This document shows positions 46,048 to 52,485 of a stretch of DNA of 52,485 bases, piece by piece. Below the pieces are notes generated by a model, which was not told the DNA's origin, made no database searches, and worked only from the letters and a program-made list of their open reading frames with translations. Source of the stretch: JAJDIA01 sp031555145 (GTDB lineage: Bacteria; Bacteroidota; Bacteroidia; Bacteroidales; Tannerellaceae). The stretch lies in NCBI GenBank assembly GCA_031555145.1, contig JAVBUR010000039.1, forward strand, positions 1-52,485, written 5' to 3'. The position numbers and the translations under genes were made by a program. The stretch's first letter is position 1, and each line of letters opens with the position of its first letter.

Positions 46048-46452
46048 ATGGACACACACAATGGCAGCCATTTCGAATGGTTGTATGAACGGCTTAAAAA
46101 ATGTCTCTCCAAAGATGAGACATTCACTCAATCAGGGTTGAACCGAACACGGTTGGCAACCATGTTACACACCAACGAGAAATACCTTACGCAAGCAGTG
46201 AGACTGTATGGCGGACAAAGTTTGAAAAACCTTATCATTTCCATGCGTATCGAACATGCCTGCCGTCTGTTGGTTGAATACCCCAACTATACAATCGATG
46301 CGATTGCTCTGGAATGCGGGATAGGCGCAAGGAGTACGTTCTACCGATTGTTCCGCGACTACTGTGGCTGTTCGCCCAACGATTACCGGAAGCAACTGGA
46401 GGAATCCGAAGAGGTCGAAGAAGTTGGAATCTTGAAATCAGAGACCTATTAA
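46048..46452 (+). CDS. AraC-type DNA-binding protein, DNA-binding domain only
   Basis: 134 aa consisting of little more than one AraC/XylS double helix-turn-helix: TRLATMLHTNEKYLTQAV (first HTH), then IDAIALECGIGARSTFYRLF (second HTH) and the closing F-R-D-Y-x-G-x-S-P-N-D-Y-R-K. There is no sensor domain; an acidic tail follows. Its stop overlaps the start of the peptidase gene (TAATG), so it is translationally coupled to the cassette it heads and is probably its regulator. Confidence 0.9.
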   Translation: MDTHNGSHFEWLYERLKKCLSKDETFTQSGLNRTRLATMLHTNEKYLTQAVRLYGGQSLKNLIISMRIEHACRLLVEYPNYTIDAIALECGIGARSTFYRLFRDYCGCSPNDYRKQLEESEEVEEVGILKSETY

Positions 46453-46949
46453 TGGCAGGCCATATGTTATCGCTCGACAATGAAACCTTCGGCAAGCAGG
46501 TCACAGAGACACTTGCTGCCGGGCGACAGGCAGTCATCCGCGTAAGAGGAAGTAGCATGTATCCCTTTATACGTGACTACATTGATTTGGTGACACTCCA
46601 TCCACCTCAGCCGGAGCACTTGAAGAAAGGGCAGATCGTCTTTTTCCGTTATGGAAACCGCTACCTGCTCCATCGGATCATCCGTGTAACCAACGGAGTC
46701 TTCCATATACGGGGAGACAATCGGCGCGACCGATGGTGCGAGCAGGTATCCGATAACCACATCATCGGGTATGTGGCTACTATCGAACGGAACTGCAAAG
46801 TCATCCATTGCGATCACTGGCGCTACCGATGGTATGCACGGATATGGATGGGCACCACCTCCCTCAGATTATGGCTGTATCCGCTACTGCGAAATGGCCG
46901 TACTTTCCTGCGACAAATAAGAGGCTGGCAATCTAAGAATATTTACTAA
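46452..46949 (+). CDS. S24/S26 family peptidase, Ser-His type
   Basis: 165 aa from ATG 46452; the frame open from 46314 lies inside the preceding gene. Catalytic-type Ser35 in RGSSMYPFI and His74 in YLLHRIIRV, followed by RGDNRRD. The His replaces the Lys of classical bacterial signal peptidase I, as in SipW/Sec11-like enzymes. No N-terminal membrane anchor; a short hydrophobic stretch (WMGTTSLRLWLYPLL) lies near the C-terminus. In this cassette the likely task is cleavage of a peptide leader during or after export. Confidence 0.85.
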   Translation: MAGHMLSLDNETFGKQVTETLAAGRQAVIRVRGSSMYPFIRDYIDLVTLHPPQPEHLKKGQIVFFRYGNRYLLHRIIRVTNGVFHIRGDNRRDRWCEQVSDNHIIGYVATIERNCKVIHCDHWRYRWYARIWMGTTSLRLWLYPLLRNGRTFLRQIRGWQSKNIY

Positions 46950-46966
46950 TTACTAACTGGAATATC

Positions 46967-47827
46967 ATGACTGAGCAATTCTTTCATATAGCCGGGCTTA
47001 CCTTTAGCATACACTGTATGCCAGACGATGCTTCCGGCTTGGACAACTACCTCCCGTTCCGGACAACGGTCGGGAAAGAGCCGCTCCTGTTCACCCTACG
47101 CGCCGGCCATCTGTCGCGGCCTGCAGGTACACCTACTATCTGCTACCGGCAAGACGGGGCCGATTACGCCATCTACCTGCAGGACAAGGTGTGCGACATC
47201 CTCTTCAGGCCGGAGGGGACAGACCGGATCTATCAGATGCATGCCGCTGCGCAATGGTCGGAGATCGTTGTCGATATTGATTTCACCACCGTCGAAAGCG
47301 CTTATGTGCTGAATAATTTTATCATGTTCACGTATATCTACAGCGCCGCCTACCATCAAACCATATTGATCCATTCCTCCTGCATTACACGTGGGAACCG
47401 GGGGATCGCCTTTATGGGACCCTCCGGTATCGGAAAAAGCACGCACTCCCGCTTATGGCTGGAGTATATCGAAGGCGCCCTGCTGCTGAACGACGACCAA
47501 CCCGCCATCCGGATACAAGACGGGCAACCCTATATATACGGCACCCCCTGGAGCGGCAAGGGAAATTGTTACAAGAACGAAGGCGTCCCGCTGGATACGA
47601 TTTTTAGGATGGAGCAAGCGCTCTGCAACGAGGCCACCCGCTGTTCGTCAATCGAACTGTTCGGACATCTGCTCGTGTCTTGCTCCCTTATGCGCGAAGA
47701 CATACAAACATTCGACCGTATCACCCGAACCCTCTCCTTCATTGCCCGGAACGTCCGGTCATTCCGGTTGAAATGCCGCCCGGACCAAGCTGCAGCCGAA
47801 TTATCATTCAAAAAAACGACAACATAA
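46967..47827 (+). CDS. HPr-kinase-like serine kinase of the HprK-related family
   Basis: 286 aa. C-terminal half carries the HprK-like P-loop GPSGIGKSTHSR (residues 151-162), the upstream H in ILIHSSCI, the LLNDDQPAI motif (173-181) and YGTPWSGKGNCYKNEGVPL. The N-terminal half is family-specific. Homologues in lasso-peptide clusters phosphorylate the precursor peptide rather than HPr. Neither HPr nor other PTS genes are present in the window. Its stop overlaps the PqqD start (TAATG). Confidence 0.88.
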   Translation: MTEQFFHIAGLTFSIHCMPDDASGLDNYLPFRTTVGKEPLLFTLRAGHLSRPAGTPTICYRQDGADYAIYLQDKVCDILFRPEGTDRIYQMHAAAQWSEIVVDIDFTTVESAYVLNNFIMFTYIYSAAYHQTILIHSSCITRGNRGIAFMGPSGIGKSTHSRLWLEYIEGALLLNDDQPAIRIQDGQPYIYGTPWSGKGNCYKNEGVPLDTIFRMEQALCNEATRCSSIELFGHLLVSCSLMREDIQTFDRITRTLSFIARNVRSFRLKCRPDQAAAELSFKKTTT

Positions 47828-48108
47828 TGAAAGCAAGATTAAAATCAGATTTGTTAGTACGGGAGATCGCCGGCGAAATCGTACTCCTGGGAGGAGGGAA
47901 AGAAAGTACTATTTTCTCCAAGATGCTGGTATTGAATGAATCGGCTGCTTTACTTGTCAATCGGCTGATGGAGCATACCTGCTCCATCCCGGACGACCTG
48001 GTCGATCTGTTGCTACAGCACTATGCAGTTGACTATGAGGAAGCCCACACAGACGTAGATGAATTGATCGGGATATTGAAAGGACTTAACGTATTGGATA
48101 TCCGATGA
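47827..48108 (+). CDS. PqqD-like peptide-binding protein
   Basis: 93 aa from ATG 47827. The PqqD pattern is clear: LLVREIAGEIVLLGGG, the LNESAALLVNRLME segment, then LLQHYAVDYEEAHTDVDELI and ILKGLNVLDI. PqqD/RRE proteins bind the leader of a ribosomal peptide and present it to the tailoring enzymes. Its presence is the best evidence that the cassette acts on a peptide. It overlaps the next gene by ATGA. Too short a frame to stand out without the context. Confidence 0.88.
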   Translation: MKARLKSDLLVREIAGEIVLLGGGKESTIFSKMLVLNESAALLVNRLMEHTCSIPDDLVDLLLQHYAVDYEEAHTDVDELIGILKGLNVLDIR

Positions 48109-49229
48109 AACAAGTACTATCCCCGGTCATTGTCAAACCTTTCTGGGAACTGACACGTTGTGGATTATGGGAACAAACACCCGATCCGGCACTCTTCCAG
48201 CATTTGGATGAGAGTAACTGGGACCAACTGATCCGGCTGATCGACAAGCAGACCGTAACCGGGATCTGCTTTACGGCCATGCAACGCCTTCCCATGAACT
48301 ACCGCCCCACGCGAGCCGTTTACCTCGAATGGTATACGCGCGTACTGCTCATCATGCAACAACACTGGCGGCTACTTGATACCTGCCACCGGCTAACACC
48401 CGCTTTCGAAGCCGAAGGTATCCACCCTATCCTGCTGAAAGGCATCGGGATAGCCTCCTGTTACCCCGACCCATCGCTTCGCATGACAGGCGATATCGAT
48501 TTCTATATACCCGACCACTTCCAGGCGGCCGTCGATATGATCAAGCACCAGGGAGTAGAGGTGATCTATCAAAAAGGACATGAAAAGTACAACTTCAATG
48601 CAACCTGTATCGAACTCCACACCAATCCCATCCAATTGCCTGCCCGGATGACAAAAGCCAACATCTGTCCCTGGATAGGTACCACTACCCTTCACAAGCA
48701 CGGACACGACTATCGCATTCCTGATGCCGATACCAATGCCGCCTTGTTGCTCACCCATCCCTTCAAGCATCTTTTCTCATGGGGGGTCGGTGTGCGGCAC
48801 CTCTGCGACTGGGTCATGTTCCTGCATCAGTACCACGAGCATATCAACCTGCCGAAAGTAATGGATTACCTGAAAAAGGTGCATATGGAGTCATTCACAT
48901 CCGTCTTCACGACGATAGCGATGAAGCGGTTGGGGTTGGAATCTGCGATCGCCCATCCCTGGATCACCCTGCCGAACTTCCATGGCGTTCGTAGGCTGGA
49001 AGAAGACATGTTGCACACCGGCGATATCGGCAATGAGATCATGGCCTATAGCCAGGTGCTCGAAGCCTCATCCACCTCCCGGAAACACTCCTTCCGGTTG
49101 ATCGGCCTCTACCGACAGCTACTGGCCCGCCTGCTCAGGCTACAAACCGTATCGCCCTATTATGCCCGCCGGTGCTTCCTGGTCAAGATCGAACAAATAA
49201 CGTGCAAATTAATAAAAGGAGACGCGTAA
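48105..49229 (+). CDS. Nucleotidyltransferase family protein (NTP_transf_5)
   Basis: 374 aa. The defining motif is LLKGIGIASCYPDPSLRMTG followed by GDIDFYIP (LKG at 111-113; GDID at 129-132), the nucleotidyltransferase metal site. A helical C-terminal part with HPFKHLFSWGVGVRHLCDW is also typical of the family. Homologues next to HprK-like kinases in lasso clusters add a group to the phosphorylated peptide tail. The natural donor here is unknown. Confidence 0.88.
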   Translation: MKQVLSPVIVKPFWELTRCGLWEQTPDPALFQHLDESNWDQLIRLIDKQTVTGICFTAMQRLPMNYRPTRAVYLEWYTRVLLIMQQHWRLLDTCHRLTPAFEAEGIHPILLKGIGIASCYPDPSLRMTGDIDFYIPDHFQAAVDMIKHQGVEVIYQKGHEKYNFNATCIELHTNPIQLPARMTKANICPWIGTTTLHKHGHDYRIPDADTNAALLLTHPFKHLFSWGVGVRHLCDWVMFLHQYHEHINLPKVMDYLKKVHMESFTSVFTTIAMKRLGLESAIAHPWITLPNFHGVRRLEEDMLHTGDIGNEIMAYSQVLEASSTSRKHSFRLIGLYRQLLARLLRLQTVSPYYARRCFLVKIEQITCKLIKGDA

Positions 49230-49244
49230 AGTGAAGCAGGGTAT

Positions 49245-50933
49245 ATGAAAGACTCGATCCGTTACCTTTTTTCCCGACTGAAACAATTCATCCCGGCACT
49301 GCTTCCGCTACTTGTTATCGGAAGCCTGGAAGTAGGGATGGCGCTGTCGTTGGTTACACTGTCGAAGCGGGTGATTGATGTTGCAACCGGTAGTATACCC
49401 GGCTATCTGTCGTATACCATCGGCCTGATTACTGGCCTGCTGCTGCTGTCTATCCTGGCAAGGATCAGCCTCTCCTGGCTGACCGTACGGCTGAAAACAC
49501 GGGCTGAGAATGACCTGCGCAGTTACTACTTCGCCCGGATTCTCCGAACCGACTGGCTCAGCATACGGAAATACCATAGCGGAGATATCATGTCGCGCAT
49601 CAATACCGACATCGCGGATATGGTCAGCTTTCTCACCGCCACTGTCCCACAGTTCTTCCTCACTTCCCTGCGCCTGTCGGGCGCCTTCTGCTACCTCTAT
49701 GTCATGGACAGCCAACTGGCGTTGATACTCGCGGCTATAGTACCTGTAGCCCTGGGGGCAAGCAAGTTGTATTTCAGGCGGATGCGTACGTTGCTGAGCC
49801 GTATTAAGGAAACATCGAGCCTGGTACGGCAGTTCTTTCAGGAAGCAGTGCAACATAACATGATCATCAAGGCGCTCCGGCTGGAGCAGTTATTCGAACA
49901 ACAGCTCGACTATCGGCAGGCAGATTATTTCGGCCATGTCAGGGAGCAAAACCGCTTTTCGATCTTCTCTACGACCGTCTTGGCACTCGGCTTTACGGCA
50001 GCCTACCTGATCACCTTCTCCCATGGGCTGTTCGAACTACAGGCGGGCGCTATCACCTTCGGTACGCTCACTGCCTTTATCCAGTTGCTCAATATGATAC
50101 AGGGACCCGCACTGGGACTTGTCGGGCTCGCCCCTACCTTCGTAGCAGTCTATACCGCTACCGACCGCCTGATAGAACTAGACCAGTTACCGAAAGAAGC
50201 CTTACAGGAAGACGTCCACCCCATTGCCGTACGGCTGATCGAGCTTAAAAACGTTTCCTTTGCTTACGACCCTGGGCAACCGGTACTCGACCGGCTGAAC
50301 CTGTGTCTCGCCCGCGGAACAATCACCGCCCTGTCCGGACGCACCGGTTGCGGGAAAACGACGCTGATCCGTCTCCTACTTGCACTGATGCCGCCTCAGA
50401 CCGGTGAGATCACCCTGAACGATGGCTTCCACGCCTATCCCGTCAGCGAGCAAACGCGTATCAACTTCTCGTACGTGCCGCAGGAAAACCACCTGTTCTC
50501 CGGAAGTATACGCGACAATTTGCGGATCGGGAATCCACAGGCGACCGATGAGCAGTTGAAAATAGTACTTCTGCAAACTGCCGCCCAGTTCGTATTTGAT
50601 ATGCCCCAAGGGTTGGATACACTACTGAAAGAGCAAGGCGAAGGCCTGTCCGGTGGGCAGATTCAACGGCTGGCGCTCGCCCGGGCATTGTTGTACCCAG
50701 GGTGTATCCTACTACTCGACGAAGTGACGTCGGCTCTCGACGAGAACACCGAGGCCGAGATCATGCAGTCGATCCGCCGCCATCTCGACCATCGGATCAT
50801 CCTCATTGTTACCCACCGCCAAAAAGTGATGGACGTGTGTGATGCCGTCTTCGATCTTGAAACGGGGCTCACAACCTGTACACCCCGCAAAAATCAAACA
50901 CATTTTTATCCACCCGGTACGGTAGCGTACTAA
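49245..50933 (+). CDS. ABC exporter, fused membrane and ATPase domains
   Basis: 562 aa half-transporter. Six membrane helices in about the first 300 residues, then the ATPase: Walker A SGRTGCGKTT (364-373), Q-loop VPQENHLFSG, signature LSGGQ (468-472), Walker B ILLLDEVTSALDE and H-loop THR. No C39 peptidase domain, so leader removal must be done by another protein, probably the S26 peptidase upstream. Likely exporter of the product of the cassette. The last 22 codons overlap the 3' end of the wecC gene on the other strand. Confidence 0.93.
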   Translation: MKDSIRYLFSRLKQFIPALLPLLVIGSLEVGMALSLVTLSKRVIDVATGSIPGYLSYTIGLITGLLLLSILARISLSWLTVRLKTRAENDLRSYYFARILRTDWLSIRKYHSGDIMSRINTDIADMVSFLTATVPQFFLTSLRLSGAFCYLYVMDSQLALILAAIVPVALGASKLYFRRMRTLLSRIKETSSLVRQFFQEAVQHNMIIKALRLEQLFEQQLDYRQADYFGHVREQNRFSIFSTTVLALGFTAAYLITFSHGLFELQAGAITFGTLTAFIQLLNMIQGPALGLVGLAPTFVAVYTATDRLIELDQLPKEALQEDVHPIAVRLIELKNVSFAYDPGQPVLDRLNLCLARGTITALSGRTGCGKTTLIRLLLALMPPQTGEITLNDGFHAYPVSEQTRINFSYVPQENHLFSGSIRDNLRIGNPQATDEQLKIVLLQTAAQFVFDMPQGLDTLLKEQGEGLSGGQIQRLALARALLYPGCILLLDEVTSALDENTEAEIMQSIRRHLDHRIILIVTHRQKVMDVCDAVFDLETGLTTCTPRKNQTHFYPPGTVAY

Positions 50934-52071
50934 ACTCGCGGTGCGCTACGAGGAAGACCACAATGTCTGCCCGCTCGTAGGCTTCGCAGTAATCAACCAG
51001 GTTAAAACTCCGGTGGAATCGGATATTTGGCTCCACCACCAACACCTCGGCTCGCGCTTCGGAGATGATACGCGAGGTAATATATTTGGAAGGCGACTCG
51101 CGCAGATCGTCGATATCCGGTTTAAAGGCTAGTCCCATACAAGCCACCACTGGTTCACGCCCATGCAATTCTTCAAACGCCCGGCAGGCATGCAAGACAC
51201 GGTTCGCACACCAGTCTGATTTGTAGTCGTTTGTTTCGCGGGCACGCTTCATGAGCTGTGCTTGCTCGGAGAAATCGGATACGATAAACCACGGATCCAC
51301 TGCAATGCAATGTCCACCTACACCACAACCGGGTTGGAGAATATTGACACGCGGATGGTGGTTGGCCAGCATAATCAGTTCCCACACATTCACCCCAGCC
51401 TTGTCGCATATTATTGACAGTTCGTTGGCAAAGGCGATCTGCACGTCGCGTGATGCATTCTCGGTCAGCTTGCACATCTCGGCTGTCCGGGTATCTGTTG
51501 TATAGAGATTACCTTCTACAAAAGAAGCATAGAAGGCCTTTGCCTGTTGAGCCGATTCCAGGTCGATGCCACCGATCACCCGGTCATTATGCTTCAACTC
51601 ATACAACGCATTACCAGGCAATACACGCTCGGGGCAATAGGCGATGTAAATGGCGTCCTTCAGTTCGGGGCGCAAGCGGAAGATCAGTTCCGCCATCCGC
51701 TCAGTCGTCATCACCGGCGAGGTAGACTCGATCACAAACAGGTCGCCCTTCCGCAGATACGGGATCACGGAACGGGTGGCCGTTTCCACAAACGAGATAT
51801 CCGCCCGGTGATTCTGCTTGAAGGGCGTGGGTACAACGATCAGGAAGACATCAGCCTCTTCGGGGACCAGCGCGGCGACCAGCATTCCGTCGGCTACTAC
51901 TTTTCGCACCACGTCTTCCAAGCCGGGTTCCACAATATGTAACTCTCCCTTATTCACTGTCTCTACCACTCTCGGATTTACATCCACTCCTACGACCCGG
52001 ACACCCTGGCTGGCAGCCAGTGCAGCGGTTGGCAGTCCTACATAGCCAAGGCCTACAAATACAGCTTTCAT
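50869..52071 (-). CDS. wecC: UDP-N-acetyl-D-mannosamine dehydrogenase
   Basis: 400 aa. Oxidises UDP-ManNAc to UDP-ManNAcA in two NAD-dependent steps. GLGYVGLPTAA nucleotide-binding loop, IESTSPVMTTERM, AYCPERVLPGNA, TENASRDVQIAFANEL, and the catalytic cysteine in PGCGVGGHCIAVDPWF. The C-terminal part has GLAFKPDIDDLRESPS. No wecB epimerase in the window; it may lie to the right. Probably supplies an acidic sugar for the adjacent polysaccharide, although it is transcribed towards the locus. Confidence 0.94.
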   Translation of the reverse strand: MKAVFVGLGYVGLPTAALAASQGVRVVGVDVNPRVVETVNKGELHIVEPGLEDVVRKVVADGMLVAALVPEEADVFLIVVPTPFKQNHRADISFVETATRSVIPYLRKGDLFVIESTSPVMTTERMAELIFRLRPELKDAIYIAYCPERVLPGNALYELKHNDRVIGGIDLESAQQAKAFYASFVEGNLYTTDTRTAEMCKLTENASRDVQIAFANELSIICDKAGVNVWELIMLANHHPRVNILQPGCGVGGHCIAVDPWFIVSDFSEQAQLMKRARETNDYKSDWCANRVLHACRAFEELHGREPVVACMGLAFKPDIDDLRESPSKYITSRIISEARAEVLVVEPNIRFHRSFNLVDYCEAYERADIVVFLVAHREFSTLPYRVDKNVFDFCGVYRL

Positions 52072-52485
52072 TGTTTTTTCAGTTTAATAGATGGTTAATA
52101 TGCTGACTGGCGTTTGTCACGTCAGTTAGTAGTTTGGTTTGTTATATACGCATTTCAATCCAGACGTCCTCTATCGACAAAGATAGCATCCTCCCCGTTT
52201 CCAACGGCCATTTTCTCCATTTGCCAGTCCCAAATTCGGGACAAGATTTTGGAGTTTTCTACTGAGAATAGTTTCAAATCTGTCCGAATCTGAAAGTGGC
52301 GAATTGAGGCGCAGGACTCACCCCGGCGAGACGCACGAGTCACTACCGCGAGGCGCAGGCCTCAGCCGGCTGACATGCAGGCCTCGCGAAGGTGAGGCGC
52401 AGGCCTGGATTTACTCAGACCAGCATCCGGCATTTCCCAATCGACGAATCGCCACAAAAAAGAGAATGACGTTACTGAACGATTC
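52072..52485. other. Non-coding right edge
   Basis: 414 bp with no gene I can support. It should hold the wecC promoter (no clear TAnnTTTG on the minus strand) and a repeat cluster (52306-52406). A small inverted repeat CTGAC/GTCAG lies at 52103-52125. Confidence 0.6.
52306..52406. repeat. GAGGCGCAGG repeat cluster
   Basis: GAGGCGCAGG occurs at 52306-52315, 52350-52359 and 52394-52403, exactly 44 bp apart. Between copies there are degenerate or inverted forms such as GCAGGCCTC. G+C-rich, unlike the A+T-rich spacers elsewhere in the window. Function unknown; probably an intergenic repeat family or a hairpin array. Confidence 0.7.

Larger units (their letters stand above)
46048..50933 (+). other. 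RiPP-like tailoring and export cassette
   Basis: Six genes on one strand, four of the five junctions within 20 bp and three of them overlapping: DNA-binding protein, S26 peptidase, HprK-like kinase, PqqD-like protein, NTP_transf_5 protein and ABC exporter. The kinase, PqqD, nucleotidyltransferase and exporter set is known from lasso-peptide clusters with phosphorylated or glycosylated tails. The transglutaminase-type protease and the asparagine-synthetase-like cyclase of those clusters are absent. Confidence 0.75.

Noticed and set aside
46314..46451. N-terminal extension of the S26 peptidase
   Set aside because: The extension is entirely inside the DNA-binding protein gene, and the TAATG junction gives a natural start at 46452.
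46048..50933. Complete lasso-peptide cluster
   Set aside because: No transglutaminase-type leader protease, no asparagine-synthetase-like cyclase and no precursor gene is seen in the cassette.
52155..52343. 62-aa minus-strand frame at the right edge
   Set aside because: It runs into the repeat cluster, has no start context or recognisable domain, and looks more like part of an intergenic repeat.

Overview
The window looks like a chromosome segment of a gut-type Bacteroidota bacterium, most probably Parabacteroides or a close relative. Support: promoters with the Bacteroidota -7 element TAnnTTTG, starts without Shine-Dalgarno sequences, lipoprotein signals ending in SC, DUF1573 proteins, paired fimbrillin-like lipoproteins and an EpsG-type polymerase. 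The phylum call is firm; the genus is inference. No rRNA, tRNA, IS element, integrase or CRISPR array was found.

Layout. (1) 1-379: non-coding edge with a 22-bp-period tandem array of small palindromes and scattered TGTGACAG motifs. (2) 380-11688: housekeeping genes: lipoprotein aldose epimerase (-), thyA-folA, a giant alpha-2-macroglobulin-like protein that has lost its thioester motif, two DUF1573 proteins and the G3E GTPase meaB. (3) 11944-16731 (-): a TPR protein and an outer-membrane barrel in one operon. (4) 17146-19987: a tandem duplication, each copy a tiny peptide gene sharing a Y-x-K-P-A motif followed by a fimbrillin-like lipoprotein. (5) 20319-46006: a Wzx/Wzy-type surface polysaccharide locus of 24 genes on one strand. 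(6) 46048-50933: a compact, translationally coupled cassette (AraC-type DNA-binding protein, Ser-His S26 peptidase, HPr-kinase-like kinase, PqqD-like protein, NTP_transf_5 nucleotidyltransferase, ABC exporter) that resembles the tailoring and export half of a lasso-peptide/RiPP cluster but has no cyclase, no leader protease of the usual type and no visible precursor. (7) 50869-52071 (-): UDP-ManNAc dehydrogenase (wecC), overlapping the exporter tail to tail, then a repeat-rich non-coding edge.

How the polysaccharide locus works (inference from families). A PglF/CapD-like 4,6-dehydratase, a PglE-like aminotransferase, a PglD-like acyltransferase and a PglC-like phosphoglycosyl transferase together predict initiation with a diamino-trideoxy sugar of the bacillosamine type. 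An acyl carrier protein, KASIII and ketoreductase sit between pglD and pglE and suggest a custom (3-hydroxy)acyl group on that sugar. Five further glycosyltransferases build the repeat. Pyruvyl-, acetyl- and deacetylase-type enzymes decorate it, the flippase and EpsG-like polymerase export and polymerise it, and Wza/Wzc homologues form the exit system. The Wzc has a degraded kinase core and no tyrosine tail. The middle of the locus (about 22-38.4 kb) is visibly A+T-richer than either side, as expected for an exchangeable serotype core between conserved ends.

The strongest candidate for an undescribed system is the 46-51 kb cassette, possibly acting on the short peptides of region 4 or on an unlinked substrate.
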